This document shows positions 1 to 10,493 of a stretch of 64,000 nt of DNA, piece by piece. The first letter of the stretch is position 1. Each line of letters starts with the position of its first letter. Source of the DNA: Arthrinium phaeospermum (taxonomy: Eukaryota; Ascomycota; Sordariomycetes; Amphisphaeriales; Apiosporaceae); assembly GCA_006503535.1 (NCBI GenBank), contig QYRS01000002.1:2356001-2420000 (forward strand), written 5' to 3'. A program made the translations under genes and the position numbers. The notes under the pieces were generated by a model. That model saw nothing but the letters and a program-made list of their open reading frames with translations. It was not told the DNA's origin and made no database searches.

Positions 1-633
1 GCTCGGCTTCCATTTGGTCGACCGGAGCTTGGAGGGCTGGTTGCGCAGCACCTGGACCGTCTCGGCGTTCCATACCCCCCCTACGGCGGCGGCCTCATTG
101 CGCAGGATGCGGGCGGCGGTAGAGTCTGCGGCGGCTTCGAGGTTCTCTAGCAGTGACGCGACGTGGTTAAGATTGCAACGAATGTTGACGCTACTCGTGC
201 TGTCTTCGTCTTCGTCTTCATCTTCTCCTTTCGAGCGATTCTGGTACTCAAAGGAGCTCACACAGCACGTGAAGCGGTCCTCGGCCGAGTGTCTGTCCAA
301 GACGGCGTAGGCCTTGGTAGACGCCGTGTTGTAGCGGGCCATAGCCTGACGCATCGTGTCTGTGGCCTCTCTCTCCTCATCATAGTCCAAGTTGACGAAG
401 GGTGACACGTATGAAGCGACCGGCCTGTTGTCTACCGTGAGTATCTCGGAGAGGTCCGGCTTCACAGGCATGACGAGCTTCTCATTGCAAAGAACCCCAT
501 CATTGATGAGCTGCACAGCTGAGTGTCAGATTTTGGCACGAATTGGTGAGGTCAATGGGTTCGGTCTTACATTGATATCAATATCCTCCGACAAGGAGAT
601 GACGATTTGTCGTTGGTGCGCTCCGTGGCTCAT
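1..633 (-). CDS. Hypothetical protein, 5' part only (runs off left edge)
   Basis: The gene reads leftwards from an ATG at 633. Exon 1 is 633-571. A 60-base intron (570-511) has a GTAAGA donor, a CTGAC branch site and a GTGCAG acceptor. Exon 2 is open from 510 to the window edge, giving about 191 residues without a stop. The visible protein is soluble, with an acidic Glu/Asp run near residue 120, encoded by GAA/GAC repeats, and an Ala/Leu-rich helical stretch after it. I see no signal peptide, membrane segment or familiar motif and do not recognise the family. The closer AG at 521-520 would sit too near the branch site, so I chose the later acceptor, which keeps the frame. The C-terminus lies outside the window. 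Confidence 0.6.
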
Positions 634-1380
634 GTTGACTGGTAGCAGTGCGGTCGCCAGATTCCTTCGAATAAGGGAGGGGCAGGTTCCAGTCGGTTTG
701 CACGAGACTGGAATTCAGGAATACGTTGGAGTTTGATGGATAGCCTGAACCACGAAAAAGCTGAGAAATTGCAAAATGCTACAAGAAAGTCTTGATATTG
801 GGATACGGATTGTTTGAGAAATGGCTAAGCCCATAACTACAGAATGTGATGATGATGTACATCCCGGGTAGCAAGGAAGAGTTGGCGAGAGGAGACAGGG
901 TCAGGGGGTAAGACGCAGCCTTCATACTCATGTAATCAAGTACAGTAAGGTATTCCTTCTTTTCGCCTTGGTAAGTATTGATTACACTCTGCTACCAGGC
1001 TACCGCTCAGAGCTGAGGTGACCTGTGTGCTACTAAACGCACCTGAACCGGCCCCCCGCAGCGCTAACAATAGCAACATTGAACCCAATTGGCGCTAATT
1101 GCATCTTCCTTAAGCAAGTCGCTTACAAACAGCGCCAGAAAACCTGCCAGCACAGCACACATGCAATAAATTGTGATGATGTGTAACTCAGCTCTGACAG
1201 CATGTCAGACTATCTATACAGCCCACCCTCCCCCCAAAGCCTTACTGTTTAAGGAACTACGAAATCGCGGAATGCGTTTCCAATAGAAGCTTACGGGGCT
1301 ACCAGTCCAGTCCCTGGCATCCCCCTCGGAGACTTGCATAGAGCAGTATCCCAACTCGATAAGTCTACACGTACGCAGGA
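634..1380. other. Intergenic region, no gene seen
   Basis: This lies between the start of the leftmost gene and the stop of the GMC oxidoreductase gene, both on the minus strand. It should hold the promoter of the first and the 3' UTR of the second. No convincing open frame, RNA gene or repeat is visible. Confidence 0.5.
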
Positions 1381-3371
1381 TCAGCCCAACCCCAGCTCCT
1401 TGATGAGAATGTCGGCCGCCTTCTCGCCAATCGTCATGGCGGTATTGTTCGTGTGCCCGCCCACATTGGTCGGGCAGATGCTGAGGTCCGCAACCTTGAG
1501 CCCCGCGACCCCGTACACATTCAAGTTCTCGTCCACGACCCCGCCGCGGTCCCGCGGCCGCATCTTGCACGTCCCCAGCGAGTGCCACGTCGTCTCGACG
1601 TTCTCGCGCAGCCACTGGTCGATGACGGCGTCGTCCTCGGCCGTGTACGCGACGGCGGGGGCGTCGGCGCCCAGCGGCCCGTCGGTCTCGAGGCACCGGG
1701 CCGCGGAGCCCGCCGCGAAGGGCGGGTGGCAGGGCGCCGCCTCGCCGCGGTAGAGGCTCATGCGGCGGCCGAGCTCGCGCGACACCTTGTAGCCCCACCG
1801 GCAGGTCCGGATGTCGAACCGCTCCGGGTCCGAGAAGATGCCCGAGTCGAAGTCGACCGGGTCGCGCAGGGCCGGGCCCGTGATGTGCAGGGAGCCGCGC
1901 GATAGCGGGTGCAGGCCGACGCCGGCCATCATATAGTACTGGCCGCGGGGAACCTCGGACGGGTCCTTCGGGTAGCTAAAGCTCGTAGATGATCGGTCAG
2001 TCTACCAGTACAACACAAGTTGGGTACAGCCATGGAGAAAGGGAGTTTCATACCCGGCGCCCAAGGACATCATGATCAGAGGCTTGGTCTTGTCCGATTC
2101 GAATTCCCGGTTCCACACCTCTTGGTAATCGGCACCAAGGGAAGCCAAGTCGGATTGGCTCGGCCGCAGCTTGCAGCTGACATCCATGACGTTCCAGCCT
2201 ATCATCTTGTCTCCGTCCTGGATCATCTTGGTCAGGTCCATCGTCCCCGTCGCGATGCCATCAATGGTCTCGTCCGGCCTCAGGTTCGACCGGAAAGCCA
2301 CCGAGACGGAGTGGTGATCCTCGTAGCCCTCTCCAACCCCGGGAAGGTCGGAGACGACCGGGACCCCGACCTGCCGGAGCACTTCGGGGCTTCCGATCCC
2401 GGACCTCTCCAGAACGGGCGGAGTCCCGAGTGCACCGCAAGAGACTACCACCTTCTTTCTGGCTCGCACGGTGCGGGGAGCCGCGCCTTCCCCATGGGGT
2501 TGGTAGGCGACTCCGCATGCTCTCTGGCCGTCAAAGAGGACACGGATGACCTGAGAGTCGACGACCACGTGGAGGTTTGGATGCTTGCCATCCTGTAGCC
2601 TTGGGTGGAGATAGCAGTGGCCCGTGTCCTGCCGCTTGCCGGCCGGAGAGATGTATCGTTTGGCACGCTGCACCCCGTTGTTGGACTCGAGATCACTGAG
2701 ATCTTCCATCTCGCCCCAGCCGAGCTTTTCAGCGGCAGCCAAGAACGCGTCTTCGACCCGATGGGACACAAACGTCCCTCTACTAATTTCAATGGGCCCG
2801 TCATGACCGTGAACATTCTTGGGGTCGTTCCCGTGATACGTCTCCGTCTGTGTAGAACTTAGTTAAACAAGCGGAGATAAGTTGAGAAAGGCGCCTTACT
2901 TTCTTCATATACGGCAGCAACTCCTCGGCGCTCCAGCCAGGTGTTTGCCAAGAATCGTAATCGGATCGCTGTGGTCGGCTGTACATCAGAAAGTTGACGG
3001 ATGAACCACCGCCCAGAACGTGACCAACGGGGACGACAATCTCCCTGTTGGCAAGGAATTCGGACTTGTTGCCCTTGTGGAGCGTCATGGCCTTGCTACC
3101 GGGCATTCTGTGTAGGAGGAACAAGAGCGGATTGACAATGGTGGGATCGTCATAGTTGTTCGCCCCGGCTTCCACCACCAGGATGGACAGAGATGGGTCC
3201 GCATCGGAAAGCCTGGAAGCGATAATACACGCCGCGGTACCGCCTGAGGGAAAGATTGGTCAGTACTTTCGAGATGAAAGAAATAGTCAGCGAATAAGAC
3301 CTATTCTAACCTCCCGCAATAATAATATCGACTTCGTCGATGTCAGTAGGTATTTGGCTATAGAGTGGCAT
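1381..3371 (-). CDS. Alcohol-oxidase-like GMC flavoprotein oxidoreductase
   Basis: This is an FAD-dependent glucose-methanol-choline oxidoreductase of 597 residues in four exons: 3371-3311, 3243-2900, 2847-2054 and 1975-1381. The N-terminal dinucleotide fold IIIAGGGTAACIIASRL spans the first intron and is followed by the VEAG acidic turn. The motif VLGGGSSVNFLMYSR and the stretch reading MKKTETYHG resemble the alcohol (methanol) oxidase subgroup more than choline or glucose dehydrogenases. The C-terminal catalytic region has the active-site histidine in TTWHSLGTCKM and the family ending CPTN...NNTAMTIGEKAADIL. It is shorter than typical alcohol oxidases (about 650) and ends ELGLG, so it lacks the peroxisomal C-terminal signal of yeast methanol oxidases. 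The acceptor of the last intron is ambiguous: CTTTAG was chosen, and an upstream GAG would add two residues. The neighbour is a GFA-domain protein on the same strand, suggesting linked alcohol/aldehyde chemistry. The substrate cannot be read from the sequence. Confidence 0.88.
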
Positions 3372-4243
3372 TTTGAAAGGGAGGAACGAATAGTGAAGGA
3401 GATGGTAGTTGAAATGACCTGTCGACCGCAGTGAAATGGATCATGGCAATGCTGCAACTTTTCAGGACATAACTCAGACCAATCCTGGGACATGATATAT
3501 GATACATGATTGAGGGGAAGGGCACACTGTACGTAAGGGGTAGCCATGCAGCATGTAGCATAATCCGTATCGTGGCTCACCTTGTGAGCTGCCTGAGTTA
3601 AGGCCGGATCGACAACCAAACCCCCATCCCTTACTGCATGAATGGATCGATGTTGGGTGACTGCCTCCTCCTCGGCTATTAACGGCGTTACCTCCAATTG
3701 GTTCTTTGTCCAGAACCCCGGTTTGGCATTATGCATGTTGCCTACTACCATGGGCAGGCTGCGGTCCACCTTTAGAGGTAGTACAATAAGAGTACCAGCC
3801 AATCTGTACTTTGTACCATGCGCCATTGTAATGTACCGCACTAAGGTACTCTACTCCCGCAGCTCCTGCAACAGAGGAACTTTCAGGTCTTGTACATCGC
3901 TTGGAGGCTCCTTGTCCCCGTCAATCGACCTGTAGTTCTGAGCTGTCCTAGCCGTCAAATGGGATAATCGATACACAGAGTCGTGGTGAAACATTAGCTG
4001 TGGAAATTATTCTTCCGGGTACTGTTTCCCTCCACGTATACTTACACACACTCTCTCTCTCTCTGTCTTCAAAGACAGACACAAGCTTATGTAGATGGTT
4101 CGAGTAACGTAGGAAATCCAAATACTTATCTGTAATTATACATACCTTGGCATTGAGACACCAGCACCACCCACTGCCCCTTGACTAATAGTGCTGAGGG
4201 GTATAATATAAACCCCTTCGTCTCGTGACCTATGCCTATGACT
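3372..4243. other. Intergenic region with a CT microsatellite
   Basis: This is the promoter side of the GMC gene and the 3' side of the GFA gene. The only clear structure is a short CT run. A minus-strand open frame over 3287-3841 overlaps GMC exon 1 and has no recognisable content. Confidence 0.5.
4051..4064. repeat. (CT)7 microsatellite
   Basis: Seven perfect CT dinucleotides follow a short CA run. It is intergenic. Confidence 0.9.
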
Positions 4244-4931
4244 TCACTGCAGGTCCTCCAACAATGTGCTCTTCCCCTCGCCGTCCAACCCTGCCCACTT
4301 CGGGGTCCCGTCCGGTATGTCAACGACCCGCTGAGAGTAGAAGATATGACATCTGATGATAGTAGTGAGTTATCAGTCAGGCAAAATCCGAAAAAGCAAC
4401 GCTAAACAGGTTAACTTACTTGGGCGAGAATAGATCCCGTTCCTTTTGACCAGCAAACTTGATGAGCGTCGGGAACAGCAAAACCATATTTCGCCCCTCA
4501 TCCATGATAGGCGTCCGGCAGTACGAACAGCTCGCCTTGCACGGCAGTTCGTGGTCCAGATGGCGCGTCTCGGAGTGGTAGAAGACCAGGTCTTCGGCCC
4601 CCTTCTCGAACATCATGTCCTCCTTGTGGAAGATGGCGGCCCATTGGAACGGTGCGCCTAAGTGAGTGCATTAGCTTGGCAGTAAATACAATTGTTGAGC
4701 CATGCATTACGGCGGGGTTGTTGTTATTGTTGCCGACTCACCATGCATGACCTGGCAGCCGCGGCAATGACAGAACTTTGCGTTCAGGGGCTGGTCCTGA
4801 CTGAGCCAGTACTTGACACGTCCGCAATGGCAACTCCCCTGGAGCTTCTTGTCAAAAGAGGCAGGGTCGGCCGCTTGATAAGGCGGCTTCTGAAGAAAGC
4901 CATCTTGTCTCGTCTCTGAGCTCTGGGCCAT
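4244..4931 (-). CDS. GFA / CENP-V domain zinc protein
   Basis: A 178-residue protein of the glutathione-dependent formaldehyde-activating (GFA) fold is built from three exons: 4931-4742, 4657-4420 and 4352-4244. The zinc ligands are visible in order. CHCG lies near residue 34, CHCRGC lies just before the first intron, and CSYC lies mid-protein. The C-terminal family pattern CHIFYSQR...IPDGTPKW is joined correctly only across the second intron. The family acts on glutathione adducts of small aldehydes or on related thiol adducts, and many fungal members have no proven substrate. It should be cytosolic, as there is no targeting sequence. The start is MAQSSETRQ; a longer open frame upstream contains other ATGs and cannot be excluded. 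It sits downstream of, and on the same strand as, the alcohol-oxidase-like gene's promoter side, and is divergent from the acyltransferase gene. Confidence 0.88.
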
Positions 4932-5659
4932 CTTGTGGGATATCAGACGTTTTTGGTTGTAAGAAGGATTTCCTGCCTGTACAGCACCTGCTGTTACTAC
5001 TTTTGCTGCTAAGGGCCGTGTTTGTAGTGACCGGCGCAGAGGTGGCAGTTCGCGGGTCCAATGACGTAGCAAGTGTGACGGGCTGTTGATGGTAGGGCTG
5101 CGGAACATCGAGTATGGCCCGTGGATGAACAGTATTACAAGTATGTAAGCAGGTGAGGTCAAATATAGTTTAGCTAAAGAAAACCGAGATTGAGTTTTGT
5201 TCCTGGCCTAGAAGCAGACCCTAAAGTAAGCAGTCGTTCATCCTGACGTCAGGACTGAGGATGGGTAGTGCGCCAAGACGTCTTGACAGCACCCCACCAA
5301 CTCCAACTGGAGCCGGGACGGGACGTTTGGCCCGAAAGCGTGCAAAGCGGATGCAACTCAATTCCATCCTCTACGGGGTAAATCATCTTTTGATTGGCTG
5401 CGAAGTCCGAAAAGAGTAAGTACATAGTGTTTAAAAGTGATCCTGTATATTTGAGCTGTACATAGAATTCATCGAGGCCGACGACATCCATGCTACGCGT
5501 TAGTTGATCCGGGGCTGAAGAGTGATTGGCTAGACGACTTCCCGTCGCACTAACGAGCCCCGTGTTCAATCCGATTGCCATCCGCCAATTTCGTTTCTTC
5601 AATGTTTTCCCACCCCCAACCTCAACCCTAACCTCAGCCGGCAGCCACACAGACACAAG
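4932..5659. other. Divergent promoter region
   Basis: This separates the GFA gene (leftward) from the O-acyltransferase gene (rightward), so the two may share upstream control. A CCACCCCC/CCTCAACCC pyrimidine stretch precedes the acyltransferase ATG. No gene is seen. Confidence 0.5.
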
Positions 5660-7018
5660 ATGGCCTTCGACAACGCAGCGAGCATAGGAGGCCTGGTGCA
5701 GACCATCGGCAGCACCTTCCTGTTCGTCGCCGTCTTCAGCGCGTGCGTGCTGACGGCGGCCCCCAACCAGGTGGAGCGCTACGCCGGCGTCGTCATGCTG
5801 GGCGGGCTCACGTTCGTCTTCCAGTCGTCCCTCTACTTCTGGTGCCACAACAAGGGCTGGGTCAGCCTCCTGGTGACCACGGCCTGGACCATCTTCTGGC
5901 ACGCCCTCGAGATGCTGCTGGTGTCCAATGTCGCCCTTCCGGACATCAAGGAGCTGGTCAAGCAGCGACGCAAGCCTGCGGTTTCCGGGTCTAAAACTCC
6001 CCTGTCCGTTGGGCAACTGGTCGTCTGCACCTCGTCGCTTCTGTGCAACTGGAGGCGCATTGGTACTAAGTGGCAGATCCCGAATCTCCCCAGGTTCTCT
6101 TCGGACGGAAGTGTTCCGGGTAAAGCAAAGTTCCTCTTCTGGTCTCTGCTCAAGATAGCAGGCTCCTATCTGATGATGTGAGTATAGACGCGCTCCAAAA
6201 GAAAAGTTCCAATGCATATGCGCGATCGCAATCACTGGATCTCGGACAGTTCTAATCAGTGCATGCTAGGTCAATCTTCTCTGTTGCACCGCCCCCAAAT
6301 CCGGACATGATCGCGCTCCAGAACCGAGAGTTCTTCTCTCGGCTCGACGAAATCACCAAGGGCGAGGCCATCTTCCGAGTAGCGTCCACCGCCATCTTCT
6401 TCATCAACGTCGCGTTGATGGTCACGATGTGGTACTACCTCGTCTGTGTCGTTTCCGTGGTGTTGGGCCTCGCCAGCCCCGAAGACTGCCCGCCCTTCTA
6501 CGGATCTCTGGCGAATGCTTACACCCTGCGTGGGCTGTGGAGGTAACTACTTATGCTCACGGGATCTGGCGGCTCGAGATGGGTGTGTGCTGACGCTCGT
6601 CTATAGGAATATCCACCAAGGCCTCCGCAAGTGTGTCTCTGGGCCTGCCGATGCCTTTGCCGGGTCGGTGCTGCGCTTGCCGCGAGGCACTTTTATTTCC
6701 CGATGCGTCCGTCTTGTGCTGGCATTCTCGATTTCGGCCATGATTCACGCCCAGGCCGATTTGGCCATGAGGATACCGTTTGCAGAGGCTGGCCAGTTCT
6801 ATTTCTTCTCGGTGCAAGCTCTCGGTATTATTTTTGAGAGTGCTGTTCAGGAGATGTGTACGCGGACAGGGGTACGGTTCCCTCAAGTCTTGCAGAGGGG
6901 TTTGGGGTACATCTGGGTGATCTCGTGGTTCTGCTGGATCACTCCAACCTGGTCTTACACCATGATGCGACATATGGATCCCGTGAAGGATGGCATCGTG
7001 ATGCCTCTGATCCAGTGA
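5660..7018 (+). CDS. Wax-synthase-type membrane-bound O-acyltransferase
   Basis: A 400-residue polytopic membrane protein with three exons: 5660-6177, 6270-6542 and 6607-7018. Both introns are phase 2 with GTGAGT/GTAACT donors and TAG acceptors. Hydrophobic helices occur near residues 10-30, 40-60, 70-90 and 160-175, then twice in exon 2 and three times in exon 3. The junction LWRNIHQ and the downstream helix FSISAMIHAQADL carry the Trp-x-x-x-His-Gln-like segment and the single conserved His of the wax-synthase (MBOAT_2) family. Fungal members transfer acetyl or other acyl groups to hydroxyls of terpenoid or polyketide products in the ER membrane, so a role in secondary metabolism is an inference from family and neighbours. 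No backbone synthase is in the window. Confidence 0.75.
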
Positions 7019-7600
7019 GAACGTGGTTTCAGTAGCTTCCACTGTTGTAGCCGCGGCGCAATGTTAGAACGTCTCAAGACTCGATCTAGCCGGTATTCTC
7101 TGTTTGGTCCAATATGGTCAATAGTTTCAAATTTTGACCTGGCATTGCTACCTCCCTATTACCTAGTTCCTTGTCATTGGGCCGGGCCGCTAAATACTAG
7201 AGTCCATCCCGTTCCTATGGCTCCTTTAGTGACGATTCCAGGTACGTGGCCAACGAAGACTGGGTTAGGCTGTATACCTAATATTTTGTTACATTACGTA
7301 AGATATCATGTAACGGGAGAAAGAGGGGCGCAAGTTAGGTGGCCTCGTGCTTGGATGAAGATGCTTCTACCGAATACATACTGCAGCTACTTTGCGGTCG
7401 AATACTGGATTCAATGAAGATGATTCACGTCAGGAGCATACAGAACAGAACAACATTGCAGACAAGCCAAAAGCCCACACTCTTCTTACCGGGTACCGGC
7501 AGAACCGAATTGGGCAGTAACCATCATACGATAGGGACTTATTTTGTCAACCTGGACTGCTACCCACTCACAAAAACGAACCTTTCGACACGCTCTTGAA

Positions 7601-7800
7601 CCCTTGCGCCCTTGAAGCCTTGAATCGTGATCATCTGTTATCTTGCAAATATATATGTCAAGGTGGTGTGGTAGTGAACCCTTTCACCCTTGAACTTGAA
7701 GCCTTGAGTCGTAATTATTTGTTATCTTGCATATGTAAGTCAAGGTGGTAGTGAGCCCTTGCACTCTTGAGGCCTTTAATCGTAATCATCTGTTATCTTG
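7601..7800. repeat. Degenerate tandem repeat, period about 78 bases, 2.6 copies
   Basis: Three successive units begin at 7601, 7679 and 7756. Each has a CCCTT-rich head, then GCCTTGAxTCGT, then a core reading ATCxTxTGTTATCTTG. The first two end in GTCAAGGTGG followed by GTAGTGA. The third copy stops after the core. Units differ by scattered substitutions and small indels, so the array is old or decaying. Confidence 0.85.
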
Positions 7801-7960
7801 TTTCTGCTGTTGCGAATATGTTACGATTTTTAACTGACTCGAAACACCTCTCAGGATATTCTAGGGGCACAACCCCTGACTAACATCAAACCCACAGACG
7901 CTTGTAATCTGAATCGCATCACTTCAATGTGAGGAGAATATTGGCAAGGTGTTGACCAGG

Positions 7961-7968
7961 TATATAAG
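7961..7968 (+). promoter_or_regulatory. TATA box upstream of the oxygenase pseudogene
   Basis: TATATAAG lies 215 bases before the ATG at 8183. Its orientation and consensus fit an RNA polymerase II core promoter; no experimental start is known. Confidence 0.45.
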
Positions 7969-8182
7969 AAGCCAAAGCAGAAATTCAAATAGCCACCCGG
8001 GCCTGGATTGTGCTCATATCAAGGTCTTCCCCGGAGTCACCAATGTTTTGGGGTGATATACAACATCGATCCATTATTTGTTCAACTGCGCTCACAATAT
8101 CAATCCTCAAGGATCCTAAGGCTACCGTCTTTTGGCTATCCTTTGTACATTTTCAACCATGCATGCCTGAAGGAAACAAGCC

Positions 8183-9640
8183 ATGTTTAGCGTAGCATCG
8201 CGTCGGGGCAACTTCCGAGCCATGTCCACCGTGTTGTCAAGCCACGTCACGAAGCAAGATGCAACAATGCCGCCAGGTTACGTGGCAAAGGTCGGGCAGC
8301 TTGAGACCTTCAAGCTCCCAGAGCGTGTCACGAGTACGGCAGGGGACCGAGCCATGGGCCGCGCGCCGGTGGACGCCTGGCGGCGGGACGGAATTCTGCA
8401 GATCGCCATGACATCAGCTCATCAAGCAGTCTACGGGCGGGCACAGGAGGCGAGCCGAGCATTCTTCGCCCAGCAGCCCGCACTGAAGGCCTCGTGCGTC
8501 GACTCGCCGAGCTACGCCGGCTACATCGCCTCGGACGACGAGATCACCGACGGCCTCGCCGACTACTCTGAGATCTTCACTGTCACCAAGGATCTGCCGC
8601 TGGAAGATCCCCGCGTCGTGGACAAATGGCCCTGCCACGGTCCATTTTCCTGGCCCCATCTCGACATGCGGAACCGCATGAACGAGTATATGAGCTGCCT
8701 AGGAGAGAGCGGCGAGAAGCTGCTGCGGTTGACAGAGTATGGACTGGGCGTGCCTCAGGGCGCCCTGACGAAAATGGTACAGGACGGTTGGCACCATATG
8801 CGAGTTCTTCGGTAGGCGATTCCCCCATTCGTCCTCGGGCTCAGAAAGAGGGAAATTGTCTCATTCTCAGCCTGACATGTTAGTGTCCCATAGATTTCCA
8901 GAGCACAACAAGACAAACGGCAAGGGGAAAGATGGCCGTGGCATCGGGTCCCGCACCGATTATGGCCGCCCAAGACGATGTTGGAGGTACTGAGTGAATC
9001 CGTTTGATCGTGAGGAGTGGCATTTGGACGCTCTTCGGCACCAGGGTTTGTTTCCCTTGCTGACATGAAGGCACGCCAGGTCTCTTTGTCCGGCCACAGC
9101 ACGAAGACGAAAAGTTTGCCAACTGGCAAGAGAGCTCGGCTGGGCTTCACGAAGACGACGACAGATGGGTCTTCGTGCCACCTCAGCCAGGCGTGTTCAC
9201 GGTCTTTCCAGGTATGTACCGTCACACCTACCCAGCTCACGATACCATTCAGAACCTCCCACTTACCAGGCTGGCCACAGGGGACATCATGCAATACATG
9301 ACCAACTCGTACCCCCCGTCGACGCCGCACAAGGTGGGCCTAAACAGGCGGGAGCGGTATGCCTTCGCCTACTTCCACGAGCCCAGCTTCCAGGCGGTGG
9401 CGCGGCCGCTGCCGGGGTACGAGGCGGGACAGGAGCCGCACGAGGGCATACACTATGGTACCCACTTCACCAATATGTATGTTCATGCGCAACTACCCGG
9501 ACCGCATCACCACGCAGCGCATACTTGCCGAAGACCGCTACCAAAAACTGTCCAAGCCGGCCCTGCGGACCATGAGATCCGAGTCGGTGGATGCGGCTAT
9601 CATGACCCAAGCCGCGATGTCAACGAGCGCGAGATTGTGA
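8183..9640 (+). pseudogene. Ethylene-forming-enzyme-like 2-oxoglutarate/Fe(II) oxygenase, inactivated
   Basis: The exons read as a 2-oxoglutarate oxygenase of the ethylene-forming enzyme (EFE) subgroup: 8183-8811, 8894-8986, 9080-9211 and 9281-9640. Family marks include LETFKLP near the N-terminus, SGY-like SYAGYIAS, a DYSEIFTV segment, WPCHGPFSWP, DGWHHMRVLRFP, the second iron ligand in STPHKVGLNRRERYAFAYFHEP and the C-terminal HFTNM...NYPDRITTQR. Three lesions are visible. The first iron-binding His of the HxD motif is Arg (CGC, 8952-8954). About 14 bases are missing after the following Asp-Tyr (near 8964), shifting the frame. A 4-base TATG duplication (9478-9481) shifts it again. Translation past the first frameshift soon ends. 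Intact relatives use 2-oxoglutarate and arginine to make ethylene and/or hydroxylate arginine. Splice sites remain good, so decay looks recent. The TATG duplication also creates a GTATGT, but splicing there would delete conserved residues. Confidence 0.88.
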
Positions 9641-10493
9641 ACTGAAGGGAAAGGAAGGCAGGGAAGTGAGGTGAGGGGCTGGGACATCCAGATTGAAATT
9701 GAGAGAAAAGAGGGGCCCACGGTCTTCGAGAGCGAGTCAGTTTGATCAATCCGAGATAAGAAAGAATACACATCTCAAATATCAGTCAAAATAGTTAATA
9801 ACAATACCAATTCAAAGTGTTGATTTGCCCGACTGTACCTCCGTTGCCGTCATGTCCGACTTGCTCGCTTGTTTTGGTCGTGTTGGGTTGTGATAGCAGC
9901 CAGTCAATGGAAGCTAATGTATGTATGGCGATCTTGGTCCTCCGCCCGAGATCGGCGCGGACGAGAGGCGCGGACGCGATATCACGTGATGTTTCAATTG
10001 GGCGCGCCATCGTGATAAGTGCGACCCTAGGCATCTGATAAGCCTCAAAATTTCTCCCGATGATACTACCAAACAGGGAAGTGCAAACACCGGGAAGAGT
10101 AAATGTGGTGCCTTTTGATGGGGCCGATCGACTTTTTGCGGTCGCGGGTCCCACGTTCCTGCCACGCTGCTCGTTAGTTGCCGGGTCATGGAAGGGCTAA
10201 GAAAAGCAGAATGACATGGCACGATTTAGAAGTTCGGGAGGGCCGCTCGGGGCTCGGTGAGGGACCAAAAGTGAGCGTGGGAGTAAGGTAGGTAGGAGCA
10301 AGAGTGGGCTTCTCTTGATCAGTGCTGAGCTGGCCCGGCGGTGGATTCTTTTCGATTGATAAGGCAAAGCACTCCCCTCCATCTTCCACCGTCAATTGAC
10401 TTGTTGTTTCTTGCTTGCTGTTCACTTCCCAAACCCAAGAAAAGAATACCCAATCAATCTCACAAACCAATCCCCCCATAAACAACCGCCAAG
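9641..10493. other. Intergenic region, promoter of peroxiredoxin gene
   Basis: Its right end is a C/A-rich leader (ACCAATCCCCCC, AACAACCGCC) directly before the peroxiredoxin ATG, typical of highly expressed fungal genes. It also marks the change from accessory-type genes to conserved ones. No gene is seen. Confidence 0.5.

Larger units (their letters stand above)
7019..8182. other. Intergenic region with tandem repeat and TATA element
   Basis: The region is AT-richer than its surroundings. It holds a degenerate 77-78 base tandem repeat and, nearer the next gene, a TATA element. The first 500 bases contain open frames without any recognisable protein. Confidence 0.6.

Noticed and set aside
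3287..3841. 184-codon minus-strand frame upstream of the GMC gene
   Set aside because: Overlaps GMC exon 1 and its intron in another frame and resembles no protein.
5249..6235. 328-codon minus-strand frame opposite the O-acyltransferase
   Set aside because: Overlaps exon 1 of a supported gene and shows only low-complexity Asp/Gly/Glu content.
8943..8986. Alternative reading in which the oxygenase exon 2 is simply in another frame, or uses a programmed frameshift
   Set aside because: Both frames carry conserved pieces (TDYG in one, AAQDDVGG in the other) with about four residues missing between them, which fits a deletion, not recoding.
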